39,531 bases of DNA from a virus. The notes below the pieces were generated by a model. That model saw only the letters and a program-made list of their open reading frames with translations. It was not told the origin of the DNA and searched no databases. Shown here in pieces: positions 17,733 through 25,917 of the stretch. Location of the stretch: positions 1-39,531 of IMG/VR virus record IMGVR_UViG_3300007735_000714; one strand, written 5' to 3'. Position numbers and translations under genes: made by a program. The stretch's first letter is position 1. Every line of letters begins with the position of its first letter.

Positions 17733-18015
17733 AGCAACCTACATAGAAAGATTCTTTATTATTCTTGATGAATCTGAGCTAAGTTTGACATTGCTGATTT
17801 ACCCAACCTATTCCAAAGCTGTTGTGTCTAAAACAGAATTTTTAGCTAGCATTGCACAAAAACAAGTTGAGTACATTGCAACCCTGACGCAAAGTGATAT
17901 CACAGATCTACAGAAGTCATATTCTGGTGACAAATTAGAACCATTCAAACAAGCATATGAAGATTATCATCGACGGAAACAATCTATTATTTCGAGCGAG
18001 CTTTGCGATTCCTGA
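17683..18015 (+). CDS. Hypothetical protein between dNMP kinase and 5'-3' nuclease (start uncertain)
   Basis: 110 aa from the only in-frame ATG, overlapping the kinase by 50 nt and the nuclease by 59 nt. The part lying between its neighbours reads like a real protein (YIERFFIILDESELSLTLLI, then a helical acidic C-terminus ITDLQKSYSGDKLEPFKQAY). The true start may be a non-ATG codon near 17725, where the kinase ends. It fills an otherwise empty 220-bp gap in a tightly packed cluster, which is the main reason to keep it. Function not recognised. Confidence 0.5.
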   Translation: MSHQSQTKSDKIGCLYKATYIERFFIILDESELSLTLLIYPTYSKAVVSKTEFLASIAQKQVEYIATLTQSDITDLQKSYSGDKLEPFKQAYEDYHRRKQSIISSELCDS

Positions 18016-18847
18016 GTTTCGTAATAGTGACGGCTTGAATATTGCAGCAATCGCACAGACTTTGAAAATGATTCGGTCGTATGCTGTTGGATATGATACC
18101 AAGGATGTCATAGTTACATGGGACCAGAAGCTTGATTATGATCCAGCAAGACCTTCGTTCCGCAGTGAGTTGAATGATAATTACAAGCAGAATCGAAGTG
18201 ACAACACGGCAGTGTATCATACCGTTTCATATATTATTGAGTTTCTTAAATATATGGGGGTTCCTTCTATATATCCATATCGAATGGAAGCAGATGATGT
18301 TATTGCATGGCTTTGCCAAAAAGAATCTGCTGCGATTACAGTCATTTCCGGTGATAAAGATCTTTTGCAATTAGTAAATGAACGGGTTAGTGTTTTTAAT
18401 CCATACCAGAAGAAAACATACACGCATTTGAATTTTGAAAATGAAGTAGGACTTCCTATCGAACAATTTGTATTGTATAAATGCATTTTAGGGGATCCTT
18501 CGGATAACATCAAAGGGCTCGATAGATATGGTGAAAAGAAATCAAAGAAATTGGCTGTGGAGATTGGAAGCTTTGATAATTTGAGTAGTGTTTGTGATGC
18601 CCATCAGATCGAAGTCATTCTTACCAATCGAAAAATCATGGATTTGGGCATGGGGTGGTCTTCAGAGCCAGACGAGATGAAATCGTATGAAGATCAATAT
18701 GCTTGGTTAAATACTACACAGGATCCGGTGAAATTTGTCGAACTCGCGAATAAATTAGAAATGACCAAACTTGCGAATGATAGTCACTACTGGCTTAATC
18801 CATTTACATCGAAATTGAGTGATGTCATGGCACAATGGTTTTCATAA
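17957..18847 (+). CDS. 5'-3' exonuclease / RNase H of the FEN family (T4 RNase H-like)
   Basis: 296 aa (T4 RNase H is 305). All metal-binding acid clusters of the flap-nuclease family are visible: D6 in MKIIIDGNNLLFR, D56 in VTWD, E111/D113/D114 in RMEADDVIAW, D133/D135 in ISGDKDLLQL, D180/D183 in LGDPSDNIKG. The last is followed by a helix-hairpin-helix-like GLDRYGEKKSKKLA. It removes RNA primers and flaps from lagging-strand fragments at the replication fork. The start is fixed by the conserved MKIIIDGNN N-terminus even though it overlaps the upstream frame by 59 nt. It works with the primase and clamp loader encoded elsewhere in the window. Confidence 0.92.
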   Translation: MKIIIDGNNLLFRASFAIPEFRNSDGLNIAAIAQTLKMIRSYAVGYDTKDVIVTWDQKLDYDPARPSFRSELNDNYKQNRSDNTAVYHTVSYIIEFLKYMGVPSIYPYRMEADDVIAWLCQKESAAITVISGDKDLLQLVNERVSVFNPYQKKTYTHLNFENEVGLPIEQFVLYKCILGDPSDNIKGLDRYGEKKSKKLAVEIGSFDNLSSVCDAHQIEVILTNRKIMDLGMGWSSEPDEMKSYEDQYAWLNTTQDPVKFVELANKLEMTKLANDSHYWLNPFTSKLSDVMAQWFS

Positions 18848-18848
18848 T

Positions 18849-19037
18849 ATGGAAATACGTACATATCCAATTAACGATTATAATCTTTATGCCTGCAATT
18901 TAAAATTGCACATATCAGAGATTCTAGCATTGCACTATGATAGTGAAGCGCTATTTGAAAAACAATTGATTCAGAAAATCAAAGAGCAAACTGCAGAAGT
19001 TGCTGAACGCATTAAAACCCAAAAAGAAAATGTTTAG
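18849..19037 (+). CDS. Small hypothetical protein (62 aa)
   Basis: The ATG at 18849 follows the nuclease stop by one base, so it is preferred over an upstream in-frame ATG inside the nuclease gene. Protein MEIRTYPINDYNLYACNLKL continues into an amphipathic Glu/Lys-rich C-terminal helix (EKQLIQKIKEQTAEVAERIK), possibly a coiled coil. It overlaps the next start by 8 nt. No known function recognised. Confidence 0.6.
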   Translation: MEIRTYPINDYNLYACNLKLHISEILALHYDSEALFEKQLIQKIKEQTAEVAERIKTQKENV

Positions 19038-19437
19038 TTCATTTTTTGTACCTCTCTTTAAATCGATTCTATTACTGGTCGTAGTGGGGTCGAGTATATC
19101 TGGTGTATTCTCCTTATTCTTCGACTGGAGCCTATTAAAGTTTAGTATTGCAACTGTAATAGCAATAGTCTTGCAGATCACTGTTAAATGGTATGCGGAT
19201 CTCTTTCGTTCTGCAAGAATTCAAGAAATAGTTGATACAATGCCTCCCGCGACAATCAAAATGAATATTGAATGTGCGTTCTGCAAAAAACCTAGTATCA
19301 TTGATTATAATGTATATGAAGAGGAATACGAATGCGAGCATTGTAAAAATGTAAATGCGATTTATGGAAAATTCTACGCAGCTCGCAAAATCGTTCCTGT
19401 AGATACCTTACTAGCTAACAATGATTCCTCAATATAA
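19030..19437 (+). CDS. Membrane protein with C-terminal zinc ribbon (135 aa)
   Basis: Start MFSSFFVPLFKSILLLVVVG at 19030 is chosen over an upstream in-frame codon because it overlaps the preceding gene by only 8 nt and puts the hydrophobic segment at the N-terminus. Two membrane helices (about residues 10-30 and 37-55) are followed by a cytoplasmic tail with CxxC pairs at 82/85 and 102/105 (ECAFCKKP, ECEHCKNV), a four-Cys zinc ribbon. This arrangement would hold a metal-binding domain at the inner membrane. Function unknown. It is in the same operon-like series as the dNMP kinase and nuclease and overlaps the next gene by 17 nt. Confidence 0.65.
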   Translation: MFSSFFVPLFKSILLLVVVGSSISGVFSLFFDWSLLKFSIATVIAIVLQITVKWYADLFRSARIQEIVDTMPPATIKMNIECAFCKKPSIIDYNVYEEEYECEHCKNVNAIYGKFYAARKIVPVDTLLANNDSSI

Positions 19438-19774
19438 TAATCTCGACACATCAAAATATGATGGAATGCTTCGTTCGTTGGGCATTTTTAAATCTTCTCT
19501 GACAGACGAAACTCCTGCAGATAGAACTAAAAAGCATTTAGCCGAACTTGTCGGTGCAGATAAAGATCGGTATGCAGTTGGTGAGATGTTAGGCAAACAA
19601 GTTTTAGATGCAGAAGATTTTGGTTCGTCTTTAAAGACCTTATTTCATTCAATGTTTCCAACTGCAGACCCGACGGCTATCACCGAGATCATATCTGCTG
19701 AAAAAATTGATGACCTTAAAAAGGATCAAATAATCTCCTATCTGGGTGGATTTATTTCAGGCTTAATAAAGTAG
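19421..19774 (+). CDS. Hypothetical protein (117 aa)
   Basis: MIPQYNNLDTSKYDGMLRSL, mostly helical, with DETPADRTKKHLAELVGADK and a hydrophobic C-terminus (IISYLGGFISGLIK) that could be an amphipathic membrane-contacting helix. It overlaps the preceding zinc-ribbon membrane gene by 17 nt and lies 6 nt before the next, so the three are probably co-transcribed. No family recognised. Confidence 0.6.
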   Translation: MIPQYNNLDTSKYDGMLRSLGIFKSSLTDETPADRTKKHLAELVGADKDRYAVGEMLGKQVLDAEDFGSSLKTLFHSMFPTADPTAITEIISAEKIDDLKKDQIISYLGGFISGLIK

Positions 19775-19780
19775 TAAGAT

Positions 19781-20224
19781 ATGTTCACTTGTAAATGCAT
19801 TAAATGTAGCAAATACAAACAAAGATCGCAAATAAGCTGGAAACGGGCTATTATTGAATATGGTGCTAGAGAGCTATTGAGAGCGAATTTTATTTGTGGC
19901 GAATGCCAGAAAAAGCAGCGCAAAGATAGATTCAAATACATGCTCGAGCATTCGAGTGAATATGTACAATTGATGCATAAAATCTCAAAAGAGAAACACA
20001 AATACGATACTACAAAATACGGATTGCCATTTCCTCAATGCATACAAAAATTTAAAGAAACCATCGACAAATATCTTAAAGAATCTTATATACAAAATTA
20101 TACTTTTATAGTTGAAAATAACAATTTAACAGGCATATTAATTAACAACATTCCTTTTATCAAACAAATAATTTTAAAAATCTATGAAAAAACTCCGCAA
20201 ATACCAAAGGCCGAAACCGAATAA
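19781..20224 (+). CDS. Hypothetical zinc-finger protein (147 aa)
   Basis: N-terminal Cys cluster CKCIKCSKYK (C4, C6, C9) and a later CGEC (C39, C42) suggest a zinc-binding module of about 45 residues. A very basic helix follows (KKQRKDRFKYMLEHSSEYVQ). The C-terminal half is mixed alpha/beta. The basic, zinc-binding N-terminus would suit nucleic-acid binding, but this is inference. It overlaps the next gene by 41 nt. Confidence 0.58.
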   Translation: MFTCKCIKCSKYKQRSQISWKRAIIEYGARELLRANFICGECQKKQRKDRFKYMLEHSSEYVQLMHKISKEKHKYDTTKYGLPFPQCIQKFKETIDKYLKESYIQNYTFIVENNNLTGILINNIPFIKQIILKIYEKTPQIPKAETE

Positions 20225-20456
20225 GTTTGAAGATCAAGATGTGCATGTCGTTTCACGATGGCTCGCATTGATTCGTTCTGTAAATGTTATTTTTGATAAA
20301 GCCGATAAATTGGGGGTTCACGAAGATCGTATTGATTTGTCGCCTAATGATATCCAAGATTATATCGATGATGTAAGCGGTGATATCTATTTTGAAATTA
20401 TGGGATCTGGCAATGCCAATAAAATCCGACCATACGCAGCCCGTTTAACAGCATGA
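20184..20456 (+). CDS. Hypothetical protein (90 aa)
   Basis: MKKLRKYQRPKPNKFEDQDV: basic N-terminus, then helical acidic sequence (DLSPNDIQDYIDDVSGDIYF). It overlaps the upstream gene by 41 nt and the next by 4 nt (ATGA), which supports real translation in the cluster. No family recognised. Confidence 0.58.
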   Translation: MKKLRKYQRPKPNKFEDQDVHVVSRWLALIRSVNVIFDKADKLGVHEDRIDLSPNDIQDYIDDVSGDIYFEIMGSGNANKIRPYAARLTA

Positions 20457-20698
20457 ATTATATTCCGGGTGCAAAGTTTGATGTATTAAATGAAAGATAT
20501 TCATCTTTAGGATTTGTGCCTGGGGTGTTTATCATACAAAGCATCCGTCTCGATAGAGATACTCAAGAAATTGTTTATCATTTTACAAACGGCAGAACTA
20601 TCAAATTCAAATCCACCCAAGAAGCCGAGGCAATTTTTGATAGAATAAAGGGCGTAGTCCGTGAGATGACTACGCCCTTAGATGGTGGCGGGTATTAA
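20453..20698 (+). CDS. Hypothetical protein (81 aa)
   Basis: MNYIPGAKFDVLNERYSSLG, a predicted small beta-barrel (strands FIIQSIRL, IVYHFTNGRTIKFKS). It ends TTPLDGGGY at 20698, 12 bases before the convergent tail-tube stop. A strong hairpin (20648-20679) lies inside its last codons. Function unknown. Confidence 0.58.
   Translation: MNYIPGAKFDVLNERYSSLGFVPGVFIIQSIRLDRDTQEIVYHFTNGRTIKFKSTQEAEAIFDRIKGVVREMTTPLDGGGY
20648..20679. terminator. 12-bp perfect hairpin between convergent operons, inside a coding end
   Basis: AAGGGCGTAGTC (20648-20659) pairs perfectly with 20668-20679 around an 8-nt loop. There is no U-tract on the plus side. On the minus side the stem is followed by TTTATTCT. It may act as a weak terminator, or as a 3'-end-protecting structure, for the tail-tube transcript and the plus-strand cluster. 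Confidence 0.5.
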
Positions 20699-20710
20699 TT
20701 AATGTTGGTA

Positions 20711-21352
20711 TTAGCAGGCGTTTCCAGCACCAAGAGCAGGTACGAGACCCGTTGTTCTATCGAAATCTGTAATGACTTGTGCACCAGGAACTTTGGATTT
20801 GTTGATGCGGAAGTATTGATATGCTAAAGTTGCATTGAATGTCATGACATCGGCATTGCCTGTCAAGTCAAACGACAATCCACCAAAAGACACTGGATAT
20901 ACACCAATCAAATCATAGTATCTTACTGCTTCACCCTTAATGTTTAACAATGCTAGAGTAATGATATTTCTGCTATTAGGCACCCCGTAGCAGCCTGTAG
21001 AGGTTCCATCATCGAAGATATCGTAGCTCATTTGCTCGAATGCGTTTCGAATGGAAAGATCTCCGGGCAATCTAAACTGTACTGTCCAGCTGTTGCTATT
21101 ATCATATTTGGCGTTGCCTGGTACATTAAAATCCATCCCCATGAACCCCGCTGTAACGTTTTGGATAGACCGGCCTGGCACTGTGGCGGTCGTTAGATAT
21201 GCATTTGAAATGCCGCCATCTAGAGACGTTAGCTCTGCTGCTAGTTTAGATAAAATGCCATCTCCATTGATCGCAGCAATGCGGAAGAGATTTCTTCGCT
21301 GAAATCCCTTTCTTTGGATTGTGTCGTAGTAGTCTTGAATACCTTGTGCCAT
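20711..21352 (-). CDS. Tail tube protein (T4 gp19-like)
   Basis: 213 aa. The N-terminus MAQGIQDYYDTIQRKGFQRR and the body pattern ISNAYLTTATVPGRSIQNVT, WTVQFRLPGDLSIRNAFEQM, DLIGVYPVSFGGLSFDLTGN and DVMTFNATLAYQYFRI match the gp19 tail-tube family of T4-like phages: a beta-barrel that stacks as hexamers inside the sheath. The SVxFGG...D.......F.VT-like C-terminal strands are typical of the fold. Encoded downstream of the sheath as in T4, but separated from it by an endonuclease gene and a small gene. A TAAGTA box ends 5 nt before the ATG, with no Shine-Dalgarno sequence. Confidence 0.88.
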   Translation of the reverse strand: MAQGIQDYYDTIQRKGFQRRNLFRIAAINGDGILSKLAAELTSLDGGISNAYLTTATVPGRSIQNVTAGFMGMDFNVPGNAKYDNSNSWTVQFRLPGDLSIRNAFEQMSYDIFDDGTSTGCYGVPNSRNIITLALLNIKGEAVRYYDLIGVYPVSFGGLSFDLTGNADVMTFNATLAYQYFRINKSKVPGAQVITDFDRTTGLVPALGAGNAC

Positions 21353-21357
21353 AAAAA

Positions 21358-21363
21358 TACTTA
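21358..21363 (-). promoter_or_regulatory. Late-type promoter box of the tail tube gene
   Basis: Minus-strand CATAAGTATTTTTATG: TAAGTA ends 5 nt before the ATG at 21352. With the spacing known for T4 late promoters the transcript would be leaderless. Confidence 0.55.
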
Positions 21364-21367
21364 TGAT

Positions 21368-21718
21368 TTAACCTTGATTTTCTTTTAGGAAGGCATACAT
21401 ATCTTCCAAAATCTCCTCGACTGCATTGAATTGATCCATTCTATTTGTCTTAAAATACCCCTCAAGGAACATAATCATATTTGAATCTGTGCTTTGATTT
21501 TTTTGGTATTTTTCTCTCAATGATGTTTTCTGTGAGGCTTGGGGTGTATTAGATGCTGTTTTGACATGCATTCTCTCTGGCAAATATGTATTGATGACTG
21601 CTTCTCTCTCAGTCAGTTTTGCTGCTCTTGACGCTGGTGGTGCTTCAAACGGATCCATGTGAATAGAAGGTTTGCCAAATACTCTAGCGCCGTAAATTTC
21701 ATCTAGTTTATTACTCAT
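21368..21718 (-). CDS. Hypothetical protein between endonuclease and tail tube (116 aa)
   Basis: MSNKLDEIYGARVFGKPSIH, a Pro/Ala/Lys-rich, probably disordered middle, then an acidic helix (DQFNAVEEILEDMYAFLKEN). Preceded by a TAAGTA box, so expressed late. Its position between sheath and tube suggests a small tail or capsid-associated protein, but no family was recognised. Confidence 0.6.
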   Translation of the reverse strand: MSNKLDEIYGARVFGKPSIHMDPFEAPPASRAAKLTEREAVINTYLPERMHVKTASNTPQASQKTSLREKYQKNQSTDSNMIMFLEGYFKTNRMDQFNAVEEILEDMYAFLKENQG

Positions 21719-21729
21719 AGGTTTGAATG

Positions 21730-21735
21730 TACTTA
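21730..21735 (-). promoter_or_regulatory. Late-type promoter box of the 116-aa gene
   Basis: Minus-strand GATAAGTACATTC; TAAGTA ends 11 nt before the ATG at 21718. It lies just inside the 3' end region of the endonuclease gene, giving the downstream tail genes their own promoter independent of that insertion. Confidence 0.5.
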
Positions 21736-23472
21736 TCTATCTTTGTATACAAAAACTGCATGACCACAATCCCAAATTCGGTCAAATCCATTATTCAACA
21801 TGTTTTGATACTCCGATAGATTCTCATCATATTCTTTTAAGACCTTGTTTAATCTATGTTTCATAAATCCACTGCGGTGTTTGAGTGTATTGTTGATGAC
21901 ATACCAATATCCTGGTTTGCTGTCATGCTTATGTTTGAATCCTAATTTGTGGTATAGATCACCATTCGAATATCTCAAGTCGGCATAAGTGATGATGTTT
22001 TGTGGGTTGTGTGTATTAATGAAATATTTTAGAAGCCTCGAAGCACCACCAATGACAGTGTGGTTTAATTTATTACAAAACCGAATCATCTCCCAATCAC
22101 TGTAATCACCTTTGACAATTTTACGATGACCAAAAGTCATCATAGATACCAATTGACTGTCATGGTATAGCCCATAAGAAATTTGGCTATTATCGTTTCC
22201 TTGTATATGGTTCTCGTCTAGGAATTTGACCTTCTCATGTCTATCAGTTATTTGGTGGATGGTGCACTTTCTGCCAAATATCCTTTTCGAAATACCCAAT
22301 TTACTATCTATAATAGATTTGACGATTTGTTGCTTTGTTTGCCATTCAGATTCCCATATCTGGATTAATTGAATGCTTTTAGCTTTGCATTCCATATATT
22401 TATTACGATGGTAATTTTTGTCTTTTCCATTTGATTCATTGTGCCAATATATGCCATTGCATTCGATTGCTATGTTTTTTGATGGAATAAATATGTCTAT
22501 TTCTTTTGGTGATATGACGTCTCTTGAATTATTAATACACTCCAACCCAAGGGTTTTTATGTATTGATACACCTCTAATTGGAATGTGCTTGTTCGAGGA
22601 TTACATTGAGGGCATATAAGGGTGTTTTGCCACTGACCGCTCGATATGGATCTGGTAAATTCATGCCCGCATGTCTGGTGCTTAATGTGATGTTTGCCTT
22701 CGTTTATGCCGTGGTTGGTAATCAATTCGTAGCCATTGTCTAAAAAATGTTCGGTCACTAATTTAATGCGATTTTTCTTTTTGGACTCTGCTACAAGTTG
22801 CTGGGAGCATCTTTTTGCATGGCATGATGAATAGCCAAATTTGCTATTTCGGAAGTTAAGGGGATTATCGCATTTATGGCATTTTGGCGGTGTGTGTATG
22901 TTATGTATAAAGTTATAAAATACTTGCGACCATTTTATATCATCTCCATACTTAATATATCCGATTTTTAGCAGAGTAGATAGATGCGTACTATGTGTTC
23001 TTAGCAACGCTGTATTAAATATTGAATTAGGTTGCTGAAGCCTTTCGAGGCAGAACGTCATTAAAGCATCATGTGATACTAATTCATGATTTGAATTTAA
23101 AATTTCAACAAATCCATTTTTTTTATTCTTCTCTGTGTTAATCTTTCCGTCTTTGCATGATTTCCATTTTGTAGATGCTCTCTTGCAAATGTTGTTTGAG
23201 CAAGTTTTTGAATATGGTTTGTTTTTATACCCCTTCCATTTTAATGGCTTATTACAAGCTTTACATCTTTGCTGGGATGTGGTCTTATTGACGATACAGT
23301 AAATTCGTTCAGAACAGCATGCTTGCTCGTCTAGAAATTTGGTCTTTTCTTTTATACTTTGATACAATTCACTAGAATCAAACCCGGGTTGTCTTAGCAC
23401 AGCACTATTAATGTTACCTGTTTTGGTGTATAATTGTGCTTTTATCTGTTCTATGAGTAATTCATCGTCCAT
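21733..23472 (-). CDS. Free-standing homing-type endonuclease: zinc ribbons + Vsr/PD-(D/E)XK nuclease + GNAT/Mom-like C-domain
   Basis: 579 aa. Three zinc-knuckle-like modules are visible: C70/C73 with C91/C96 (QRCKACNKPLKW...TCSNNIC), C198/C201 with C217/C222, and C268 with C287/C290. A very-short-patch-repair-like nuclease core follows (ISPKEIDIFIPSKNIAIECN, D326 and E337, then GIYWHNE and SIQLIQIWESEW). Residues ~415-530 form a domain common at the C-terminus of phage homing nucleases that resembles the GNAT-like Mom fold (VSMMTFGHR, DWEMIRFCNKLN, IGGASRLLKYF, SNGDLYHKLGF). It would cut intron- or gene-less relatives to spread itself. The gene separates the sheath from the tube and starts 27 nt after the sheath terminator hairpin. 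Possible own -10 TATAAT near 23480. Confidence 0.78.
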   Translation of the reverse strand: MDDELLIEQIKAQLYTKTGNINSAVLRQPGFDSSELYQSIKEKTKFLDEQACCSERIYCIVNKTTSQQRCKACNKPLKWKGYKNKPYSKTCSNNICKRASTKWKSCKDGKINTEKNKKNGFVEILNSNHELVSHDALMTFCLERLQQPNSIFNTALLRTHSTHLSTLLKIGYIKYGDDIKWSQVFYNFIHNIHTPPKCHKCDNPLNFRNSKFGYSSCHAKRCSQQLVAESKKKNRIKLVTEHFLDNGYELITNHGINEGKHHIKHQTCGHEFTRSISSGQWQNTLICPQCNPRTSTFQLEVYQYIKTLGLECINNSRDVISPKEIDIFIPSKNIAIECNGIYWHNESNGKDKNYHRNKYMECKAKSIQLIQIWESEWQTKQQIVKSIIDSKLGISKRIFGRKCTIHQITDRHEKVKFLDENHIQGNDNSQISYGLYHDSQLVSMMTFGHRKIVKGDYSDWEMIRFCNKLNHTVIGGASRLLKYFINTHNPQNIITYADLRYSNGDLYHKLGFKHKHDSKPGYWYVINNTLKHRSGFMKHRLNKVLKEYDENLSEYQNMLNNGFDRIWDCGHAVFVYKDR

Positions 23473-23498
23473 TATGAATATAATTATATCATCAACAT

Positions 23499-23532
23499 AA
23501 AATAAAAGCCAGTTTTAGCTGGCTTTTATTTT
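23499..23532. terminator. Strong bidirectional intrinsic terminator after the sheath gene
   Basis: A 14-bp perfect stem (23499-23512 with 23519-23532), 6-nt loop, A/T-rich base, and U-tracts on both sides (TTTTATTTT). It ends the minus-strand sheath transcript 13 bases past the stop, just before the inserted endonuclease gene. Confidence 0.85.
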
Positions 23533-23544
23533 TGAATGTATTGA

Positions 23545-25875
23545 TTAGATCAATTCAGCGAAGTCTTGATTTGTTCTTGTTGCTACGAAGTTGACAAGGA
23601 TGAACTCACTCGCTCTGACTGGCTTGAGATAAATGTCTACAACCATCTCATTTCGATCGATTACAGAACCGGTGTTATTCCGTTCATCACACACGATCAG
23701 GTAATCGTATAGACCTTCATTGCGTTTTGCATTTTCAAACAGTGGTGTCAATACGTTGATTACTTGCGTTCTTGTGAATACTGTATTAGGCTCGAACACG
23801 AAGTATTTAAGAACTCTAGCAGTTGGCTTCTCAAGAGCTAAGAACAAGCGACGTACATTAATACGATCGAATGCACTTGGCTTTCTGAATAGTGTCTTCT
23901 GACCCCAGATTACATAACCATCGTTAGGGAAGTAGCACACCGGATTTTGCCCAATACGATAGAGAAGATCTCGTTCTTTTTGGTTAGGATTGATTGCAAG
24001 GTCTACCACGTTACGCACAATACCTCTTGTCAAACCAGCAGGAGCGATCCATGGGAAACGATCTCTATCAGTTTCTGCCATCGCGCGGCCGGCCCATCCA
24101 GAGAACGGAACCCAGCAATAACTATCGGCTGCATTGTCGTATACTCTCACCCAGTTTGCATATGATACAGAGTAAGATGTATTTGCTGCTTGATATAGAT
24201 TACGTAGCGGCCAGTATACTACTTTAGAGAATGGATTGTTTACACGATCGCATTTGGATTCAAATACTTTGTAGTTGGTGCCATTAATAAGGAGCTGACG
24301 AAGCGGGTCACTAATATGGATGTGGTCTTTGCGTGTTGCTTCTGCGAAGTTGTTGAACAGATTGAAGATTGTTTTGTGAGCATCGCCAATGCCGTTATCC
24401 CCAGTAAAGCTGCCATCAAATGAAGCCAATTGGGTAAGTGATGCATTCGGTACAAATACAGTATCGTCAAAGATTTCAGATCCCAGCGCAGCCGACGTTG
24501 TTCTTGTCGTAGCCCAGATAGTGCTCAGCCCACCATCGAGAGTTATGTCGATAGGAATCAAATCTGGATTCGATACGCAAGCAAAAATACGAGTCAATTT
24601 ATCTGGCAGATTGCCGATTAATTTATTTGCATCTGTAGTTGTCGCAAATGTGCTAGCTTCATAAAGGCTTCTTGATTCTAGTATGTTAGTGGACGCAATT
24701 GTTTTGCCGTCTGGTAGAACGATAAATCCTGTGCCTGTTACACCCGTTGTTCTCCAGAAACGAACCTTATTGGCTGGTTGGCCACTGGCGTCCGACCATG
24801 TAGTAGATTTCGAAATATATGGATTTACAAGCACTTTCAAATTAGAAGATGAATTATTTACAACATCTTCGATGAAAAATGATTTTGGCGGTCCTCCAAG
24901 CGGATCTGCAACTCTGCGAGATGAGTCGAGCGAACCAATATGTGTTTCGACTAACACTTTATCGAGGACGTTATTGCTTGTGCCTGCGTAAATTGATTTG
25001 CGTACTTTAAAGAGACCCAATATAATTGTGTCGTTGTATGATGTAGTGTCGTACACAAAATTTGGCACGGTTTCAAGGATTTCCGAAACCGATCCAGCAA
25101 CTCCTGCATATGACGCACTTAATGCAAATCCAACTCTGCTAGAATCTACAGTAGCATATGTATTCGCGCTGTTCACTGCTTTCAGATTCAGAACGTCTGT
25201 AAAGTCCTGTGTAGGATTTGCCAAAGCATTATCGATAACGCCAATGTAATAACCTTCTTGGATGTTATTTGACATTGATTTTGTAGTATCAATCACGATC
25301 ATGCCGGCCGAGCTTAGCTTATTGACTCCGGTGCCGGTTGCAAATCTTGTTGCATTTGCTGCAGATAGTGTAGCAGCCGTAGCACTCGCTGCCCATGAAA
25401 TATTGTTATTAATCAAGTCATAATACTCATCTTGTGTTAGCTCGACGTGATACGGTTCACCAAACACCAATGTATTAGAAATCAAGCTAAACGATGAAGT
25501 TGCGCCTGTTGCTGTTCCTACTGCTGCAGCACTGTATGTCGATGATGCAGGAATTACGGGATATACCAATGCACCAAATTTTTCACCATAACTGCTGCCC
25601 GTACCACTACCATATGGAATTCTTGTAGCGATAAGATTACCACCAGAATTCAAATACTCGCGGCATGTGTGGTAAAAATATCTTTCTGCCGCATTTGCAG
25701 GAGTGCCATAAACAGATTCAAATTCTGAAAAGCTTGTAATTGTAATTGGTTCTTCTGTAGGTCCTTGGCTTGCATACCCAAGAACCCATGTATTAGTACC
25801 AACTGTTGGTTCAACGCGTAGGGTAAGATCGCGTTCTCTGATTTCTACACCTGGTGATTCGATTGTACGTGCCAT
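23545..25875 (-). CDS. Contractile tail sheath protein (T4 gp18-like)
   Basis: 776 aa (T4 gp18 is 659). The N-terminus MARTIESPGVEIRERDLTLR and WVLGYASQGPTEEPITITSF are diagnostic of contractile sheath proteins. SFSEFESVYGTPANAAERYF and EYLNSGGNLIATRIPYG follow as in gp18. The C-terminal third holds the conserved sheath core (YRIGQNPVCYFPNDGYVIWG, VRRLFLALEKPTARVLKYFV, FEPNTVFTRTQVINVLTPLF, VDIYLKPVRASEFILVNFVA). The middle ~250 residues are the variable surface domain. It surrounds the tail tube and contracts on infection. A TGTAAGTA box lies upstream and a strong terminator downstream. Confidence 0.96.
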   Translation of the reverse strand: MARTIESPGVEIRERDLTLRVEPTVGTNTWVLGYASQGPTEEPITITSFSEFESVYGTPANAAERYFYHTCREYLNSGGNLIATRIPYGSGTGSSYGEKFGALVYPVIPASSTYSAAAVGTATGATSSFSLISNTLVFGEPYHVELTQDEYYDLINNNISWAASATAATLSAANATRFATGTGVNKLSSAGMIVIDTTKSMSNNIQEGYYIGVIDNALANPTQDFTDVLNLKAVNSANTYATVDSSRVGFALSASYAGVAGSVSEILETVPNFVYDTTSYNDTIILGLFKVRKSIYAGTSNNVLDKVLVETHIGSLDSSRRVADPLGGPPKSFFIEDVVNNSSSNLKVLVNPYISKSTTWSDASGQPANKVRFWRTTGVTGTGFIVLPDGKTIASTNILESRSLYEASTFATTTDANKLIGNLPDKLTRIFACVSNPDLIPIDITLDGGLSTIWATTRTTSAALGSEIFDDTVFVPNASLTQLASFDGSFTGDNGIGDAHKTIFNLFNNFAEATRKDHIHISDPLRQLLINGTNYKVFESKCDRVNNPFSKVVYWPLRNLYQAANTSYSVSYANWVRVYDNAADSYCWVPFSGWAGRAMAETDRDRFPWIAPAGLTRGIVRNVVDLAINPNQKERDLLYRIGQNPVCYFPNDGYVIWGQKTLFRKPSAFDRINVRRLFLALEKPTARVLKYFVFEPNTVFTRTQVINVLTPLFENAKRNEGLYDYLIVCDERNNTGSVIDRNEMVVDIYLKPVRASEFILVNFVATRTNQDFAELI

Positions 25876-25885
25876 AATTACAATC

Positions 25886-25893
25886 TACTTACA
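25886..25893 (-). promoter_or_regulatory. Late-type promoter box of the sheath gene
   Basis: Minus-strand TGTAAGTA ends 10 nt before the ATG at 25875. There is no Shine-Dalgarno sequence in the short leader. Confidence 0.55.
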
Positions 25894-25917
25894 TTTTATC
25901 TTATGGCCGTTTTTGAA

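Noticed and set aside
17733-17956. RNA gene in the gap between dNMP kinase and the 5'-3' nuclease
   Set aside because: No stable hairpin or tRNA-like pattern was found; a protein frame spans the gap with plausible composition, so it was listed as a low-confidence CDS instead.
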